Shown here: piece by piece, positions 10,138-23,299 of the stretch
Numbering within the stretch: position 1 is the stretch's first letter
Layout of the letters: each line of letters starts with the position of its first letter
Source of the DNA: Odobenus rosmarus divergens
Lineage: Eukaryota > Chordata > Mammalia > Carnivora > Odobenidae
Assembly (NCBI RefSeq): GCF_000321225.1
Contig: NW_004451007.1
Location: 378,232-442,231, forward strand
Length of the DNA stretch: 64,000 nt
Direction: 5' to 3'
The notes under the pieces: model-generated
The model's input: only the letters and a program-made list of their open reading frames with translations
The model's database searches: none
Told to the model about the DNA's origin: nothing
Made by a program: the position numbers and the translations under genes

Positions 10138-11112
10138 GAAGATATCAGTATACTAAAGTGAAAGTAGGTCTTAAAAAGAGCAAGGAACACAAACACTTAA
10201 AAATGGTGGTTAAAATAAATGGGTTTGTTTTGCGTTAAAAAGTGGCAGGAAATATTGTGCAAGACTTTGAAATGGGCAATAACACACACACACAGACACT
10301 CATGTTCCTGAGTACCCCGCACCCTTTTAAGTTGTCTTTGAGTTATTTTATAGCTGTGTAAATTATAGAAAAATTAGTAGTACAAAATGATTCTTGTTCA
10401 TAAAAATGCCAATGAATTATGCCCAAAGAAGATGCATTCTACTGGTAAATTCACTTTAGCATTCATAATTGCCTTTATATGTGTATCTTCTGAATTCTTT
10501 GAACTGACTACAACGTCTTACTGGTTCCCTCATTCATTAGCTAAATAAGATCTTGAACACGTGTTCATTTTATATTTGCCTGAAAGTTATGACTTTTTCT
10601 TAAATCATCCTTTAACAAAATAAATAATTCTTATCTATCACCTTTCAATTTGATGAAGAAAAATTATAAGTAATGTGGATATAAAAAGAGAAAGTACTAA
10701 AATATTTAATTAAAAGGAGGAATGTAGGTACATGCTTTGATAAATATTATTGGATGCAGACCATATTTCCAATCCAATAAAACATTATTTAAAACTTCAA
10801 GTGCTTTAAGCAATGTTTCCTAAATGTGTCCTGTGAAACATGGATATATTAAGAAATGTTTATAGATGTTCTAGAAAAAAAATGAAAGAATCCCAACTTC
10901 AAATTAATTTATGAAAGGACTAGATAAATTTAAGTTAAACAGATTCCTTTACTACAGATCTTCTCAGAGTCTTCATTAAGTTAAATACGTTGTAAACATC
11001 CAAGAGAGATAGTGTACCCCATATCTCAAACTTGTAAGGCTGTATACCCTTCCCTTCCTATCTATTGACACTGACATTTCTCAAGATACATATTTAAACA
11101 AACTGACTTATT
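10138..11112. other. No gene recognised
   Basis: AT-rich. A (CA)n run of five or six units lies near 10281. The stretch 10800-10960 ('cctgtgaaacatgg', 'agatgttctagaa') resembles the end of a hAT-type MER element, but too weakly to annotate separately. Confidence 0.45.
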
Positions 11113-11125
11113 AAAACCTGATTTA

Positions 11126-11321
11126 GGGGCATCTGGGTGACTCAGTTGGTTAAGTGTCCAACTCTTGGTTTTGGTTCAAGTTATGATCTCAGGGTCCTGG
11201 GATGGAGCCCTGGGAAGGGCTCTGCATTCAGTGGGGAGTCTGCTTCCCCCCTGCCCTGCCCTCCCCCAAATCATGCACTCTCTCTCTCTCTCAAATAAAT
11301 ACATTTATCTTTAAAAAAAAT
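11126..11321 (+). mobile_element. Carnivore SINE
   Basis: Head 'gggtgactcagttgg', 'cagggtcctgggatgg', (CT)n and A-rich tail. Flanked by a 13-bp duplication 'aaaacctgattta' at 11113-11125 and 11322-11334. Confidence 0.95.
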
Positions 11322-11334
11322 AAAACCTGATTTA

Positions 11335-13000
11335 AAGGAAGGTTTGTGAAATTTCTAGTAAAGAAATGATAGGGCAATCTAATTGCAGAAAATGGGGCGG
11401 GGTGGAATTGTTCTATCAGTCGTCTGGTTTCCAAAGACCTGTTTCATCTGCGCTGAGAGGATCAGCTTCCTCTTAGTAGATCTGGAGCACAACAGTGGCA
11501 GGGAACTGGCCCTTTGAACTTTTCTATGTATGGGGTCATCTGGGTGCAGCTGTGATTCTGTCCACAGTGGCAAGGCAGAAACAACACCGCAGACTTTATA
11601 AAACATGCTGTTAAAAGACATCATGCTCCTACATTTCAAACATAACCTTTGTGCCTAAATTCCAATTGCTCTAACACATAGATAAGTTGCATTGTTTACT
11701 TAATACATAAGGCCTGAATGCCTCAGGTAATTTAGAAAACAGTTCGATGACCAAAGAAAGTGGGAAAGTGGTATTTGATTTGGGGACTTAGGCCCTAAAA
11801 TGAATCCCTAGAACGCATCAGGATTAAAAATAAAAATCCCATTTTGCAAGGAATCCTATAACTCTCCCACATGGTACCACAGTACTTTTGGAGATCTTTA
11901 TTATTTAAATCATTAATTTGATGAATCTAAAATGTTTAGTGTTCTTTTAAATGATTAAGAAATGCTTTAATTAAGATATAAAAACAAAAAAAGATATAAA
12001 CACATCATTATGTATAGGAATAAAAGAAATAGACATGATTTCCTCATGAATGCAACATACAAATGAGATATCCATGAGTTGAACATTAGCTGAAGATGTT
12101 GTAGAATGTATAAGAAAAATGTAGGAGTCATTCTTTTTACTTAAAGCAACATCTAGTCTGACTGAAGATTTAATAATATAGGTAACCCCCCCAAAAACTA
12201 CAGTTGGAAAACGATATAACAGTGAATATAAGCAAATGACTTATGTGAATATTATAACTGAACATGTGAGAAATGAATTCATGTGGTTTGGAATAGAAAA
12301 AATGAAAAAGAGGAAAAATGAGAATGATGAGTTTTAAAAGAGGAAATGAGATGAGTTTCCAGAGATACCAATCCAGGCTGGTAGGAGGACGGTAGCAGAG
12401 GGAAAAAAAAAAAAAAAAAATATAACGTTTTCTAAGGATTCATGCTGAGGAGTGATAACAAATATTTCAAAATAATGCATAGTGAAGTCAGATAAGAAAT
12501 TTTGAAGAATTTTGACATATATTCACGTTAGTCTAATAAACCACTAAACTTTATGAATCTTTTGGTAAATTCTATCAGTTTTAAAAGGAATATCATTGAT
12601 TATTTTTAGATATTTTTGATATATGTTAAAACCTCACTAATTCAGATAAATTGAGGGAGACTGGAGTCTGTATAATTAGATTTATGGATTGTGAAACATT
12701 TATAAAAAATCAGTTTTGTTTCTTTTCTGTATTTATTGTAATAATAACTGCACGATGAATCTTGTTAAGCTTCCTGAGACAATTTCTATAATTTCAAAGA
12801 GTCATTTATAGTTAGAATTCTTTTTTTCCTGAATAGTGCCTTCCTAAGGAAAACGTGCTTTAATTGATCAATTCCTTTTAAGTGTTTTTAATTATCATGT
12901 GTACATCTTGCTTTACTGTTAATTGGCTAAGCAAATCTTTTTCTTTTTATGAGGAGTCAAAGTGAATTTCATTCTAACTGTACTGGATGTTTTCTCTCTG
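11335..13000. other. No gene recognised
   Basis: Mostly AT-rich unique DNA. A minus-strand open frame at 11379-11639 (86 codons) has no motif. A poly(A) run of about 18 bases lies at 12402-12420 and follows no recognisable element body. Confidence 0.5.
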
Positions 13001-13342
13001 CTTCTCTGATATATCTGCTAGGGACCTGCATCTAGCTCTGTGCCAATGGAGGCTGGCTTTTATGGCCTGAAGCAGCAGGTGCTCCTGCTTTCTGGCTTCC
13101 GGTAAGTTTAGCCAATAGAAGCTACCAAGAGGAACTCTGAAAGGTGTAGCAGGCTATGTTCAGCAAGAAGTTTATTCCCAGTTCTCTCATGGCCCCACAT
13201 TAACTGTGTCTCTACACTGAAGGCCACAGCTTCTCTTGGCATGTCCTTCCCATCTCTGGGTTCCAGGAGGGATCGCCTGCTTTTTGTCTTCAGGCCTGGG
13301 AAGTAATGGCTTTCTGCTATTCTAATCCAGGGTCCTGGGCCA
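13001..13342. other. GC-richer stretch, probable ancient repeat
   Basis: Higher GC than its surroundings, with repeated 'ctgctttctggcttcc'-type phrases that I associate with ancient mammalian LTR or DNA repeats. The family cannot be named. A 94-codon minus-strand open frame (13108-13392) runs into the L1 and is not credible as a gene. Confidence 0.35.
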
Positions 13343-14168
13343 GGAATAGCAGAATCAGGGAAATTCAAATCAAAACCACATTGAGATTCCACCTTATACC
13401 ATTTAGAATGGCAAAAACTGACAAGGCAAGAAACAACAAATGTTGGAGAGGTTGTGGAGAAAGGGGAACCTTCTTACACTGTTGGTGGGAATGCAAGTTG
13501 GTACAGCCACTTCAGAAAACAGTGTGGAGGTGCCTCAGAAAATTAAAAATAGAGCTACCCTATGACCCAGCAATTGCACACTGGGCAGTTACCCTAAAGA
13601 CACAGATGTGAAAAGACGCTTTTAGGAAGTGAAAAGAAGGGCCATATGCACCCTACCCCAATGTTCGTAGCAGCAATATCTGCAATAGCTGAACTGTGGA
13701 AAAAGCCGAGATGCCCTTCAACAGATGAATGGGTAAAGAAGATGTGGTCCATATATACAATGGAATATTACTCAGCCATCAGAAAGGATGAATACTCAAC
13801 TTTTACATCAACATGGATGGGACTGGAGGAGATTATGCTAAGTGAAATAAGTCAAGCAGAGAAAGACAATTATCCTATGGTTTCACTTATTGGTGGAACA
13901 TAAGGAATAGCATGGAGGACATTAGGAGAAGGAAGGGAAAAATGAAGGGGGAAAATCGGAGGGGAAGATGAACCAGGAGAGACTATGGACTCCGGGAAAC
14001 AAACTGAGGGTTTTAGAGGGGAGGGGGGTGGGGGGATGGGCTAGCCGGTGATGGGTATTAAGGAGGGCACGTATTGCATGGAGCACTGGATGTTATACGC
14101 AAACAATGAGTCATGGAACGCCACATCAAAAACTTACGATGTACTGTATGGTGACTAACATAATAAAA
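13343..14168 (+). mobile_element. Young carnivore L1, 5'-truncated (ORF2 C-terminus and 3' UTR)
   Basis: Starts at the ORF2 phrase 'atcagggaaattcaaatc' and runs through the ORF2 C-terminus. Translated pieces include C-W-R-G-C-G at 13430-13460 and Y-T-M-E-Y-Y-S-A at 13750-13780, in two different frames, so at least one frameshift breaks it. The G-rich 3' UTR ('ggggaggggggtgggg') and terminal 'gtatggtgactaacataataaaa' complete the element. No further ORF2 domains (endonuclease, reverse transcriptase core) are present. Dead copy. Confidence 0.95.
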
Positions 14169-14209
14169 AAAATAGTAAGCACAAAGATTAAAAGATTAAA
14201 AAAAGAGTT

Positions 14210-14460
14210 TAAGATTCCTTAGTATTAATGTTAATATTGTATTATTAATAATAAATATTAATGTTAATATACTAATCAATCAATATTAATAATAAATATG
14301 CTAATCATACTTATATTAACATTAATAATGTGAGGTTGGCATATTGAGAATATGTCATATTGAGAATATGTCAAATTCATGTTATTGTCAATATGAATAT
14401 GATTAGTATATTTATATTATTAATATGCTTAATATAACATATTAATATTGTATTGTTTTA
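14210..14460. repeat. AT-rich low-complexity region with inverted arms
   Basis: Built from 'attaat', 'aatatt' and 'gttaat' words. Arms near 14286-14310 and 14398-14424 are reverse complements with a few mismatches ('aatatgctaatcata' against 'tatgattagtatatt'). A 16-bp tandem 'atattgagaatatgtc' repeats at about 14340-14371. Confidence 0.8.
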
Positions 14461-17400
14461 AGACAGATATCAATTAATACTTTGGATGTTTTCATTAGCA
14501 AAAGGTACATATAGAACATCTACTATGTGCAGAGTATTGGGTTAATGGTTCCTAAAAGCGTCATTTCAAATTTTTTTTCATGTCTGAAAGAAAAGTATAC
14601 TAAACTTCTGGTTCATAGTTTTAGATCATTTTATGTTTATTATACTTCATAAAATGTGGGATTCACAATCTATATGGTTGTATAGTGTTACTTGCAGAAA
14701 GAAATACTGATTACATAGTCTAGACTAGTATACAAAAGGAGACAAACACAAAGATAAAAATAATAAAAAAGATCTATGAAATTATAGATTGCTCGGGGGA
14801 TCAGCTTTCCCTTGTTCAAACATTTGAGAGAAGTTTGGGTCCTTTTGTGTGGGTAGATTTAACCTGCCCAGGCATTCGAATAGCATGTTAATGATAGCTT
14901 CAGTGAGTTAAATTGCAGGAATTATTTGGATGTATATTAAACTCCTTGCACACTTGATCATCATCATATTTCTTCTAATTGAAAATGACAAATATAAACA
15001 CTTTGTTTATTAATTTCTTATTGCAGAAATATGCAAACTAGAATCCAACATTTTCAAACTTTTACTCCAAATGACATTTTTTTTTCTTCTCTCTTTGAAA
15101 ACTTCTGAGGAAAAAGAGGTAAAAATGAAGATTAACCCAGGTATCTATTTTTAAAAATTTCCAGTAGATCTCTGACATCAGTACAAACCCAGTTCAATCT
15201 TTTATATAAACAGTGGGATCACTGGCTTCAATGGACATTGGTTACACTGACTATATTAGTTGTCTGACTGTCATCTATACGGACAGAAAGAAAAATAACT
15301 TCATGATTAGTTTCAAGTTAGGCATTAAGTTAACTTACCCCAGACTTTCAGTGTCCTGATTATTTTGTTCCCAGGATTTAGCTCTACTTTGGGATAGTAC
15401 AAAATATAATGGAGTGAAGTCATAGGTTTTGCAAATATCTATTAAGGGTGTAGTGAGATTTTTATTTCCTTCATGTAATTAGAATTAGAATTTATTTCCT
15501 TCATAGAATTAAAAGATACAATGGTGTTGGAATAGAGAGTTGATGGACACATGAACCCTAATGACCGAAATATTACAGATCCTCACATGTCTGCCCTACT
15601 TTGGGGCAGATTAGAGAGGGAAGAGGAACGGACACGTGGATTCTCAGATCAAGATTGTCAATCAGTGTTTCCTCAGTTTGATAAGAAATGGTTGGCAGGT
15701 GAGAGGTGGTCCATCAGCACTGTCCGGCATTCACATGTCCTTTTCACTATTGAAATAAATATAGGCCTCTGTTCTTCAGGAACTCTGACATGAAAGGTAA
15801 CAGGCCTCATTCTCCACACACACAAATTTAGTATCACCAGCATCATGACAATAAGGGCCACAGCAGGAAACAAATGCAATTAGCAAAGGAAGCATGGGTA
15901 AAACTTTTAAACCCATAGCTTTTATGCATTAGTTCAATGATTCATTTCAAATTTGGCTTTTCAATTCATCTGTCTCCAGGTGTCCTCTCTTTCATATCTA
16001 GATCTAATTTTTTTCATAGAATTATGTGTTACTGGAACATCTGAGAAAATAAAATTTCACCCGCTCAAATTGTTTGCAGCTTCAAAGAGCATAATGCAGT
16101 GTTATTTTTATACAGAGAGTCCTGTCTTTTACCTTCAAGAGCAGTCTTCAGGTTTTTAACATGTTATTACTATTTTGGGTCTTACATGAAACCTCTCATT
16201 TTTTAGGGGCTTGCAATGTGTTGCCACGTTAATTCTTATAATAGTATTTTGAGATCACTATCACTAATATTACTTAATGGAAAGAACAAAATGCTTGTGA
16301 TTTCCTTGACTACTAATGCTCAGTAAACAACCAAATCCTATGGGGTCTGATGATCAGTTATTTATTGCCAACACCTGCATTCTCCCATTTTATTTTCTAC
16401 CAACTAGAACATGGTAGCTTTTCTTAGATAGGCTAGATAACAGTAAAGTTAAATAATTTCCAAGATAGTGTTGTATACCTACTCTGGAAGACAATAAAAT
16501 ACAAAACATTATTTGCCTATAATTAATTATTTCATATGAACTATTATAATAATATCAAGTTATTGTCTTGTATTCCATTTTCTTGAAATTCATGAAGTGA
16601 TATCTTCTCTCTCCTGCTTTATTACTTTTAAAGCTTCATGATATCATGGGAGTCCTCACATCTTCTCCAGAGATCACTATATTATATAATGAATATTGTC
16701 AAAATTTGTATCACAATATTTGAAAAAAAATCTCTGTAAAATCTCGCTCGTGTTTTAGAAGTGATGAAGGGTAGCCACAGTATATCAAATGACCAGTGCC
16801 TCAGTTCAACTCCAGTGTTTCTTTGTTTGTTTTTATACCATTTCCTAGGCTATTTACGGATTTTGGCATCACTTACCATCTGTTGATAACCCCAGATCAG
16901 TCAGTGGCAGCACAAACTAGGAAATTTAAAGCCTCTTATAGAAGTATAAAAGTAGTTCCATTAAAAAAAAAAAAAAAAAAGAAAGGTGGATCTACTCAAT
17001 ACCAATCCCGGTCTTCCTACTTCATTACTAATTTTTGAGAAAGAGAGAGAAAAAAGAGATACTTTTGGAATTTATCAAAAGTGAAAATTGAATAACATTT
17101 GAAACATCGTTATTTTTTAATGAACATCTTTTGAGAATAAATAGCACAGTTCCTTTTATAAGTGTTTCTTTCCATATAGTATCTATTGGGCTATAAAAGT
17201 TTTTTAACACAGACTTACAGAAGTCTGTTGTAAATAACTTTAGGGTAACTTTTATATTAGCTTGTTTATTTGTTAACTATAAAGCAGCAAGAAAGGGGTA
17301 GAAAAAAAGTCTATACCAACCCAGCCAGCATGGTAAATCATATATGTCGATATTACCATTTCTACTATAAATTCTTTTATACTTAAAATTTAGTACTGTC

Positions 17401-17587
17401 CCTTCCTATTTTAAGCAAGCACATGCTTTAATGAATATGTTAAGAAAAAATAATAGTAGGTGTTTAAATTCATATTTTCAGCTTATAATTTTATTTTGGA
17501 ACATTTGAAAGAAAATAATCAGAGCTAACAAATCAGAACATCTCTAGGCATTGTGCTTTTTTAAAGAATACTCATAATTTCATTTGA
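14461..17587. other. Unassigned AT-rich DNA
   Basis: About 3 kb without a recognisable gene or repeat. Short open frames at 15551-15793 (plus), 15673-15879 (minus) and 15953-16159 (plus) carry no motif. A poly(A) run of about 18 bases lies at 16962-16980. This could be intron or intergenic DNA. Confidence 0.5.
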
Positions 17588-17755
17588 CTGCAGCGTCTAT
17601 GGGATAGATATTATTTCTACTTCACAAATGAGGCACTTGTCCAAAGTCATATGGAGGGTAAACAGCTTATCTGAGATAATAGAGTAAGTATTAGAGAGTG
17701 ATTCAAATCTGGCCTTTGTGATTCCAAAGACTGTGTTCTCTCTACTATTTAATCA
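17588..17755 (-). mobile_element. MIR element, antisense
   Basis: 'tattatttctacttcaca', 'atgaggcacttgtcc', 'aaagtcatatgg' and 'gattcaaatctgg' follow the reversed MIR order (tattatcccatttta, gaggaaactgagg, caaggtcac, gattcgaaccc). Confidence 0.75.
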
Positions 17756-18800
17756 GAGGCATAGTACTTCGATAGACATTTATCTTAGCATTATTTCAGA
17801 ACTGTGTCTCTATAAGACAACACTTCTTTCTCCAGTGTTACAAGAGAAGTAATGCAGCATCTTATGAAGGAGGAGTAATTTAAAAAGCTAAATTTGGGAA
17901 CTGGATATTCTGATTTGTTGCTTGAAATAAATTTTAGCCCATCAACCATTAATATGACAAAACCATACAAAAGGTGTTAAAGACACCAGTGGATTTAAAC
18001 TGCGAAACTAAATTAAAATATTAGATATTTAAATGGTTGATTCATGGATTTAGTTTCCTATATGTCTAGAGCTCTTCTCGATCATGATATGAAGCATATA
18101 TTTTATATGTTGTAGTTGTGACAGCATTTCCCAAAGAATATGTGCAATGGGATGAGTCCTGCGAGGTGCCGGGAAAAGGGAGGAAGGAGAGAGTATTCCT
18201 TTTCAGGTATATTTTACCCCTATCATTTTTCATTTTTGTAGCATTGTTTTAGTATAACACCCTCTACATATTACATTTCTTCTAAAATACGTTTAAAAGT
18301 CTGAATGTACTCTACGTCTCAAGATATTGTTTTACTAAAATGGAAAATGATTGGGAATATTTAACAATAAAGCTTGACTTTGGATTTAATAGAGGCTGTG
18401 AGCATAATTTTGTAGGAGTCATTTAAACCAGAGGATATACTTTAAAACTGATAGATTTTTAAGAAGAGATTGCATGAGATTCAAAAAGAAAATGTTTTCT
18501 AAAAATATTATTATCCCATCTGGATCTATAGGGAGTAAGGTGATTTAATTTTGGAATGCATTTCTAGAGAATAGGTAGTAAGACATCAATTTCTTTTTTT
18601 AGAAAGCTTACTTTTTCGGTATACCACATTTGTTTCCACTTCTAAAATTTACTGGCATCTCCTTGTCAAACAGTTACTGATCATTAATTTTTTTGCGTGA
18701 CAATATGATGAAGAATAAAATCCAGTCTTTAATTTGTGATTTCAAATCTGGTTGTAAGGACAGGGCACTTGCAATCAAAATAAATATGAATTATTCTTTT
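17756..18800. other. No gene recognised
   Basis: AT-rich. The short phrase near 18125-18185 ('cccaaagaatatgtgc', 'gagtcctgcgagg') hints at a hAT-type MER fragment, but is too weak to call. Confidence 0.45.
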
Positions 18801-19273
18801 TTTTAATTATTGTGTTATGTTAATCACCATACATTACAACATTAGTTTTTGATGTAGTGTTCCATGATTCATTACTTGCACACAACACCCAGTGCTCCAT
18901 GCAGAATGTGCCCTCCTTAATACCCATCACCAGGCTGACCCATCCTCCCACCCCTTTCCCCTCTAGAACCCTCAGTTTGTTTTCCAGAGTCCATTGTCTC
19001 TCATGGTTCATCTCCCTCTCCGAATCCCCCCCCTTCATTCTTCCCCTCCTGCTTTCTTCTTCTTCTTCTTCTTCTTTTTTTAAACATATAATGTATTATT
19101 TGTTTCAGAGGTACAGATCTGTGATTCAACAGTCTTGCACAATTCACAGCGCTCACCATAGCGCGTACCCTCCCCAATGTCTATCCCCCAGCCACCCCAT
19201 CCCTCCCACCCCCCTCCACTCCAGCAACCCTCAGTTTGTTTCCTGAGATTAAGAATTCCTCATATCAGTGAGG
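18801..19273 (-). mobile_element. Young carnivore L1 3' end, antisense
   Basis: The minus strand runs from 'tgacctcactgatatgagg' through 'aaactgagggttgctgg', the C-rich (on plus) 3' UTR and a (GAA)n spacer (19053-19076 as TTC) to 'ggtgattaacataac' and the A-rich tail. About 470 bp remain, with no ORF2 domains. A 129-codon plus-strand frame across it is antisense noise. Confidence 0.95.
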
Positions 19274-19479
19274 TCAAGGAAGTGAATTTCAAGAACCATA
19301 ACATGGATGGTAACTATGTGACTTGAGGCTGCCCCTTCTCTCTTGGGCTGATGGTAGGCATTGATAATTAATCATGAGACTTTTATGTTGTGTATGGACA
19401 TGGAGAAAAGTGAATCTTCCCTGGTACTGAGCACTAGGTTGGTGTTTTCTGTGAATCAGCATTTTCATTCAAGATGGAA

Positions 19480-20420
19480 TCTACTTGCTATTCCTGTACT
19501 CTGGGGATGATACAATGATATGATAGGAATTCAGAGGATGGAGTGGTTAGAGAAACATCTACTGGAGAAGTCAGTTTTGGGCTTGTACTTAAGAGTGATA
19601 AAATATAAATTAATAGAATAAAGGAGTAGGGCATTCTGGATTAGAGAACAGATGGGAACAAAAACCTCACTTGTGGTGTGTCATGGAGTAGTGAGTGAAC
19701 AAGTTAGACTAGCGGCATTACAAAGTATTGCCTAGACTAGAGGATGCCTAGCTAAGGAGATGGAATTTTACCTTGTAGCTATATGCTCTCCTCAGAGAAA
19801 GTTCTGTACAAGAGGTATATATTTGGGAATCATTTATATGAAATAATAATCAACAAGAATAGATGACATCATATGGGGATATGTGTAGAGTAAGAAAAGA
19901 GTACTAGCCCTTGAGGGACAGGAGAGGACCTTCTTAAGGAGATGTAAGAGAAGTAACAAGGAGAATAAACAGTCACAAAGTCTAGAGAGGGCTTCCAGAA
20001 GGAGAGAGTAGTCAGTAGAGTCAAGTGATGCTCAGAGTCCCTGAAGATAAAGACTAAGAATAGTTATTGAATTTACTGTATAACAAGCAGTACAATTTTG
20101 GTGGAAAAATGGACGGAGTAATTTTGGTGGACTAATGGTGATGGAGATTGGGGCAAAGGACAGAACCAGACTTTAGAAGGAAATGAAAAAGGGAAATATA
20201 AGCAATTCTGCTAAGAAGGAGGGATATATGATGTTGGCTAGGAGACAGAGTTTTGCTTGTTTGCTTCCTTTCTGATAAATATGAGAGAAGCTTTAGCATA
20301 TATAAATGGTGATGGAAAAGAGCCAGCAGGGGAGAAGAGGATGTAGACATGGGGTAATGGTTAGGTCCCTGAGCAGGTGGGAGGCATTGGGATCTAGTAC
20401 AAAGGTGGACATATAAATAG
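19480..20420 (-). mobile_element. L2 fragment, antisense (left half of inverted L2 pair)
   Basis: Purine-rich text such as 'cccttgagggacagg', 'gagtcaagtgatgctcag' and 'ttttggtggactaatgg' follows the antisense of the L2 ORF2 region. Diverged throughout. Edges are approximate. Confidence 0.55.
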
Positions 20421-20469
20421 GAGTGGGAAGAACAAAGACATAGTGTCGTATAAACTCTTACAAATGTGG

Positions 20470-21475
20470 AGATCGTGTAAAGATTTGTGACCTGCCAAAT
20501 TTAAATCTCTTCCACATATCTCTCCCCTGAGATCTAAGCCTGCATATCCAACTGTCTATGGGACATTTATACTTGACTATCACAAAAATATGTAAAATTC
20601 AAGATGGAAAACATTAATTCTTGATCTTCTTCCCTTTTCACAACAACCCAGCTCCTCGTAACTAAGCGAATGGCAGTGCCATGCACTGAGTTGCTCAAGC
20701 TATAAATCTGTTTGCATTATATTTGACTCCTCAGTCTTCTTCACTAAAACCTGATGTAATGGATCACTAGGTTCTGTTTTTATTTCCTAACCATCTCTCT
20801 ATTTTGTCCACCCCCCCGCTTCATTGCTGGTAACTTAGTTCAGTCCAACATAATCTCTTCTCTTGATTACTGCAATAACAATGATAGTCTTCCTGCTTCT
20901 AGTTTTACCAGAATCTTCCCTTCTCCAATCCATTTTCTGGTTCAAGGGTCTCTTCATAGGATAGGGGATCCCAGCATCAGTAGGGAAAATGAATATCAAG
21001 TAGTTCACTGAAAATATGTTTAACTTTGAACATTTGATTTTATTCTTAAGTAGAGTGATGGCTTCTCTCTGCTCCTAAAATGGTTTACAAGGTCTTTTAC
21101 AACTTTTCCCATCTTATTTCTCTTATCTTGTCTCTCAAATCTTCAGCGACCCTCTAGGGAATATGTTTTACCACATTCACCTGGCCAACCACTGTTTGCT
21201 GTTTACTACTGTGCATCTTGAAAATCACCTCTGTTAAAATCACGCTCTACATCGCTACCCCAGCCAATAGTCTGGTTAGGTGTCTCTCTTCGTGTCTTAG
21301 CCTTCTCCTGTCATTGTGTGTGTTTATCACTTGCAAGATAGTTTTCTGTTTCTTTGTTTCCCCGGTGAATTCTATAAATTTCAGGACAGGAACTGTCATT
21401 CATTACTATATCACAGTGCCCAGTACACTGCCTGGTACATATGTGTCCCATAAATATGTATTTAATTAAATTGAA
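20470..21475 (+). mobile_element. L2, 3' half, sense
   Basis: Long ordered match to L2: 'gagttgctcaagctat', 'ttgattactgcaata', 'ctccaatccattttc', 'tggtttacaaggtc', 'aatttcaggacagg' and the 3' end 'cagtgcccagtacac', 'gcctggtacat'. About 1 kb, with no intact frame. One of the better-preserved L2 pieces in the window. Confidence 0.75.
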
Positions 21476-22819
21476 TCTGCCAATGGTGTGGGAAAGAAAC
21501 TGGATATAGGATTATCAGACACTGTAATTGTTTTATATCCTTCTCTGTATCTTTCATGTGCAAGTCTAATCAGAAGTATACCCAGAAAAAAATAAACTTT
21601 ATTAAATCAAGTGCTGGTGTTATTATTTACTAGGTTTTACACCACTGGTTATTAAGTCTTGACTGCAATAATCAGGTATAGTCCAACTATTTGAGAAAAT
21701 ATAGCATTACATGAATTTTATCTCAGAATTTTATTAAGTTGATAAAAGAATTAGTTGAGCATGAATTGACTCAAGAGTTGAGAACCATAGATACTTTACC
21801 ATATAGTAAACCTAAACATACTTATTTATAATGTAACATAAATGATAAACTATAGGCTTCTGATGTAAATTTCAAATTCCCTGTCACTAAGGAACAAAGG
21901 ATAACACTTGAACAGTATAGGTAAAGGAATACTTTTTTCCTCCACACTTTGTCTTCCTCTGGCAAATTCTGCTTATCCTTTCCTCTGCTCCTTAATGTTC
22001 ATTTTCTTCATGGGTGTATGGTAGGTTCTCCCTTTCTTGATTTAGGACCATTTTCACTATTTACAGAAAATTCTTAGTCTTTGCTTATAAGGGTTCACTA
22101 AGTTCACTTTAAATACTGAATTTTAATCAATGGGGGCTTTTAAGGAGGTATCATCTCTCAATTATGCTCTGTAAATGTAACCCTAATTACTTATTATCTT
22201 GAAATGGTTTCTTTTTCTGCTGACATGATTTTCTAGCACTTTGGGTTTTGTTCCTGGGTCCTTGATTGCTCAGGGGAGAAAGGGTTTTATCTTACACATG
22301 TTTTTGCAGGAAGATTAATATTCCGAGAGGAGTCTGAGCTGAAAACAGTTTCCTCATGGTCAGAAATAAGGACTTCTTGCTATATCCTATTTAGCTTCTT
22401 TTACTCTCCCTTCTCTCTCCCCATTTCCTACCTAGCAAGTTGTAAATATCACTGTTTAATTTCAGTAGTGTGATGTTAATTACACCAGCACAATCCTTGC
22501 CTGATCATTTACACATATGAATAACCTATATGGATATATGGGAGCAACAATGCACGAATAGGCACAATCTATTTTTAAAAAATGAAATGAATTTAGGTTT
22601 TTGAAAAAAAATTCTAATCAAGTATGCTGGAGACATGACAAATTTTTCTACACAATCTTTAGATAAAATCTCTATAATAATGGCCATAAAGGCTAAAGAG
22701 ATTCCCACTCCCCAGCCGCCTGCTATCTTCTTGTCTTTTCCATGGCTCTATATCTTAGAAAAAAGGGCATGGATAAGAGAGTTAACATTTCTTGATTACC
22801 TTTTATGCACAAGAGAGCT
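21476..22819. other. No gene recognised
   Basis: Unique AT-rich sequence with only short motif-free open frames (22526-22708 minus, 22635-22829 plus). Confidence 0.5.
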
Positions 22820-22930
22820 ATATGTATAAGTCATCTCATTTTTAACTTTTGCAAAAATTCTATTACTTTTAGTATCCATATTTTACAGGGGAGACAAAAA
22901 AGAGGAGCTGAGATGTTAAGTAATATTCTT
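22820..22930 (-). mobile_element. MIR fragment, antisense
   Basis: 'aagtcatctcattttt', 'tattttacagggg' and 'gagctgagatgttaag' keep the reversed MIR order. Sequence to the right (22940-23300) may include L2, but is too decayed to name. Confidence 0.55.
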
Positions 22931-23299
22931 CAAAAGTGCATAAAGATTATTTATTAAAGGTCTATTATATTAGCATGGTCAGCAAGACAAGCATAATTCC
23001 TGACTTCCCAGGGAAAATAACTGAGCAGAGAAAAAAAAGATCGCTATTTTCCAGGTAGGTATAGCAATGTGCAAAGAAGTTCAAAATATTAGTAAAAAAT
23101 GGAGAAAAGAAACAAAACAAAGCAAAACAAATCCAAAATAGTGTCTTGCATCATGAAGAATTACAGAAAAAGTGTATTTGGAATAGCCGGGCGAGTCTGA
23201 GGCAGGAGAGGTTGTTGTAGCTAAAGAACACACTGAGTTTCATGTTGCAGCGGTGGGTAATGGGTGTGATGAGTAAGGCCATGGGAGGGGCGCCTAGGG

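Noticed and set aside
13306..13903. Two plus-strand frames (101 and 85 codons) as a gene
   Set aside because: They are two frames of the same L1 ORF2 C-terminus separated by a frameshift.
18857..19246. 129-codon plus-strand open frame
   Set aside because: It is the antisense of a carnivore L1 3' UTR. The Ser/Pro-rich translation comes from the C-rich complement of the G-rich UTR and the (TTC)n run.
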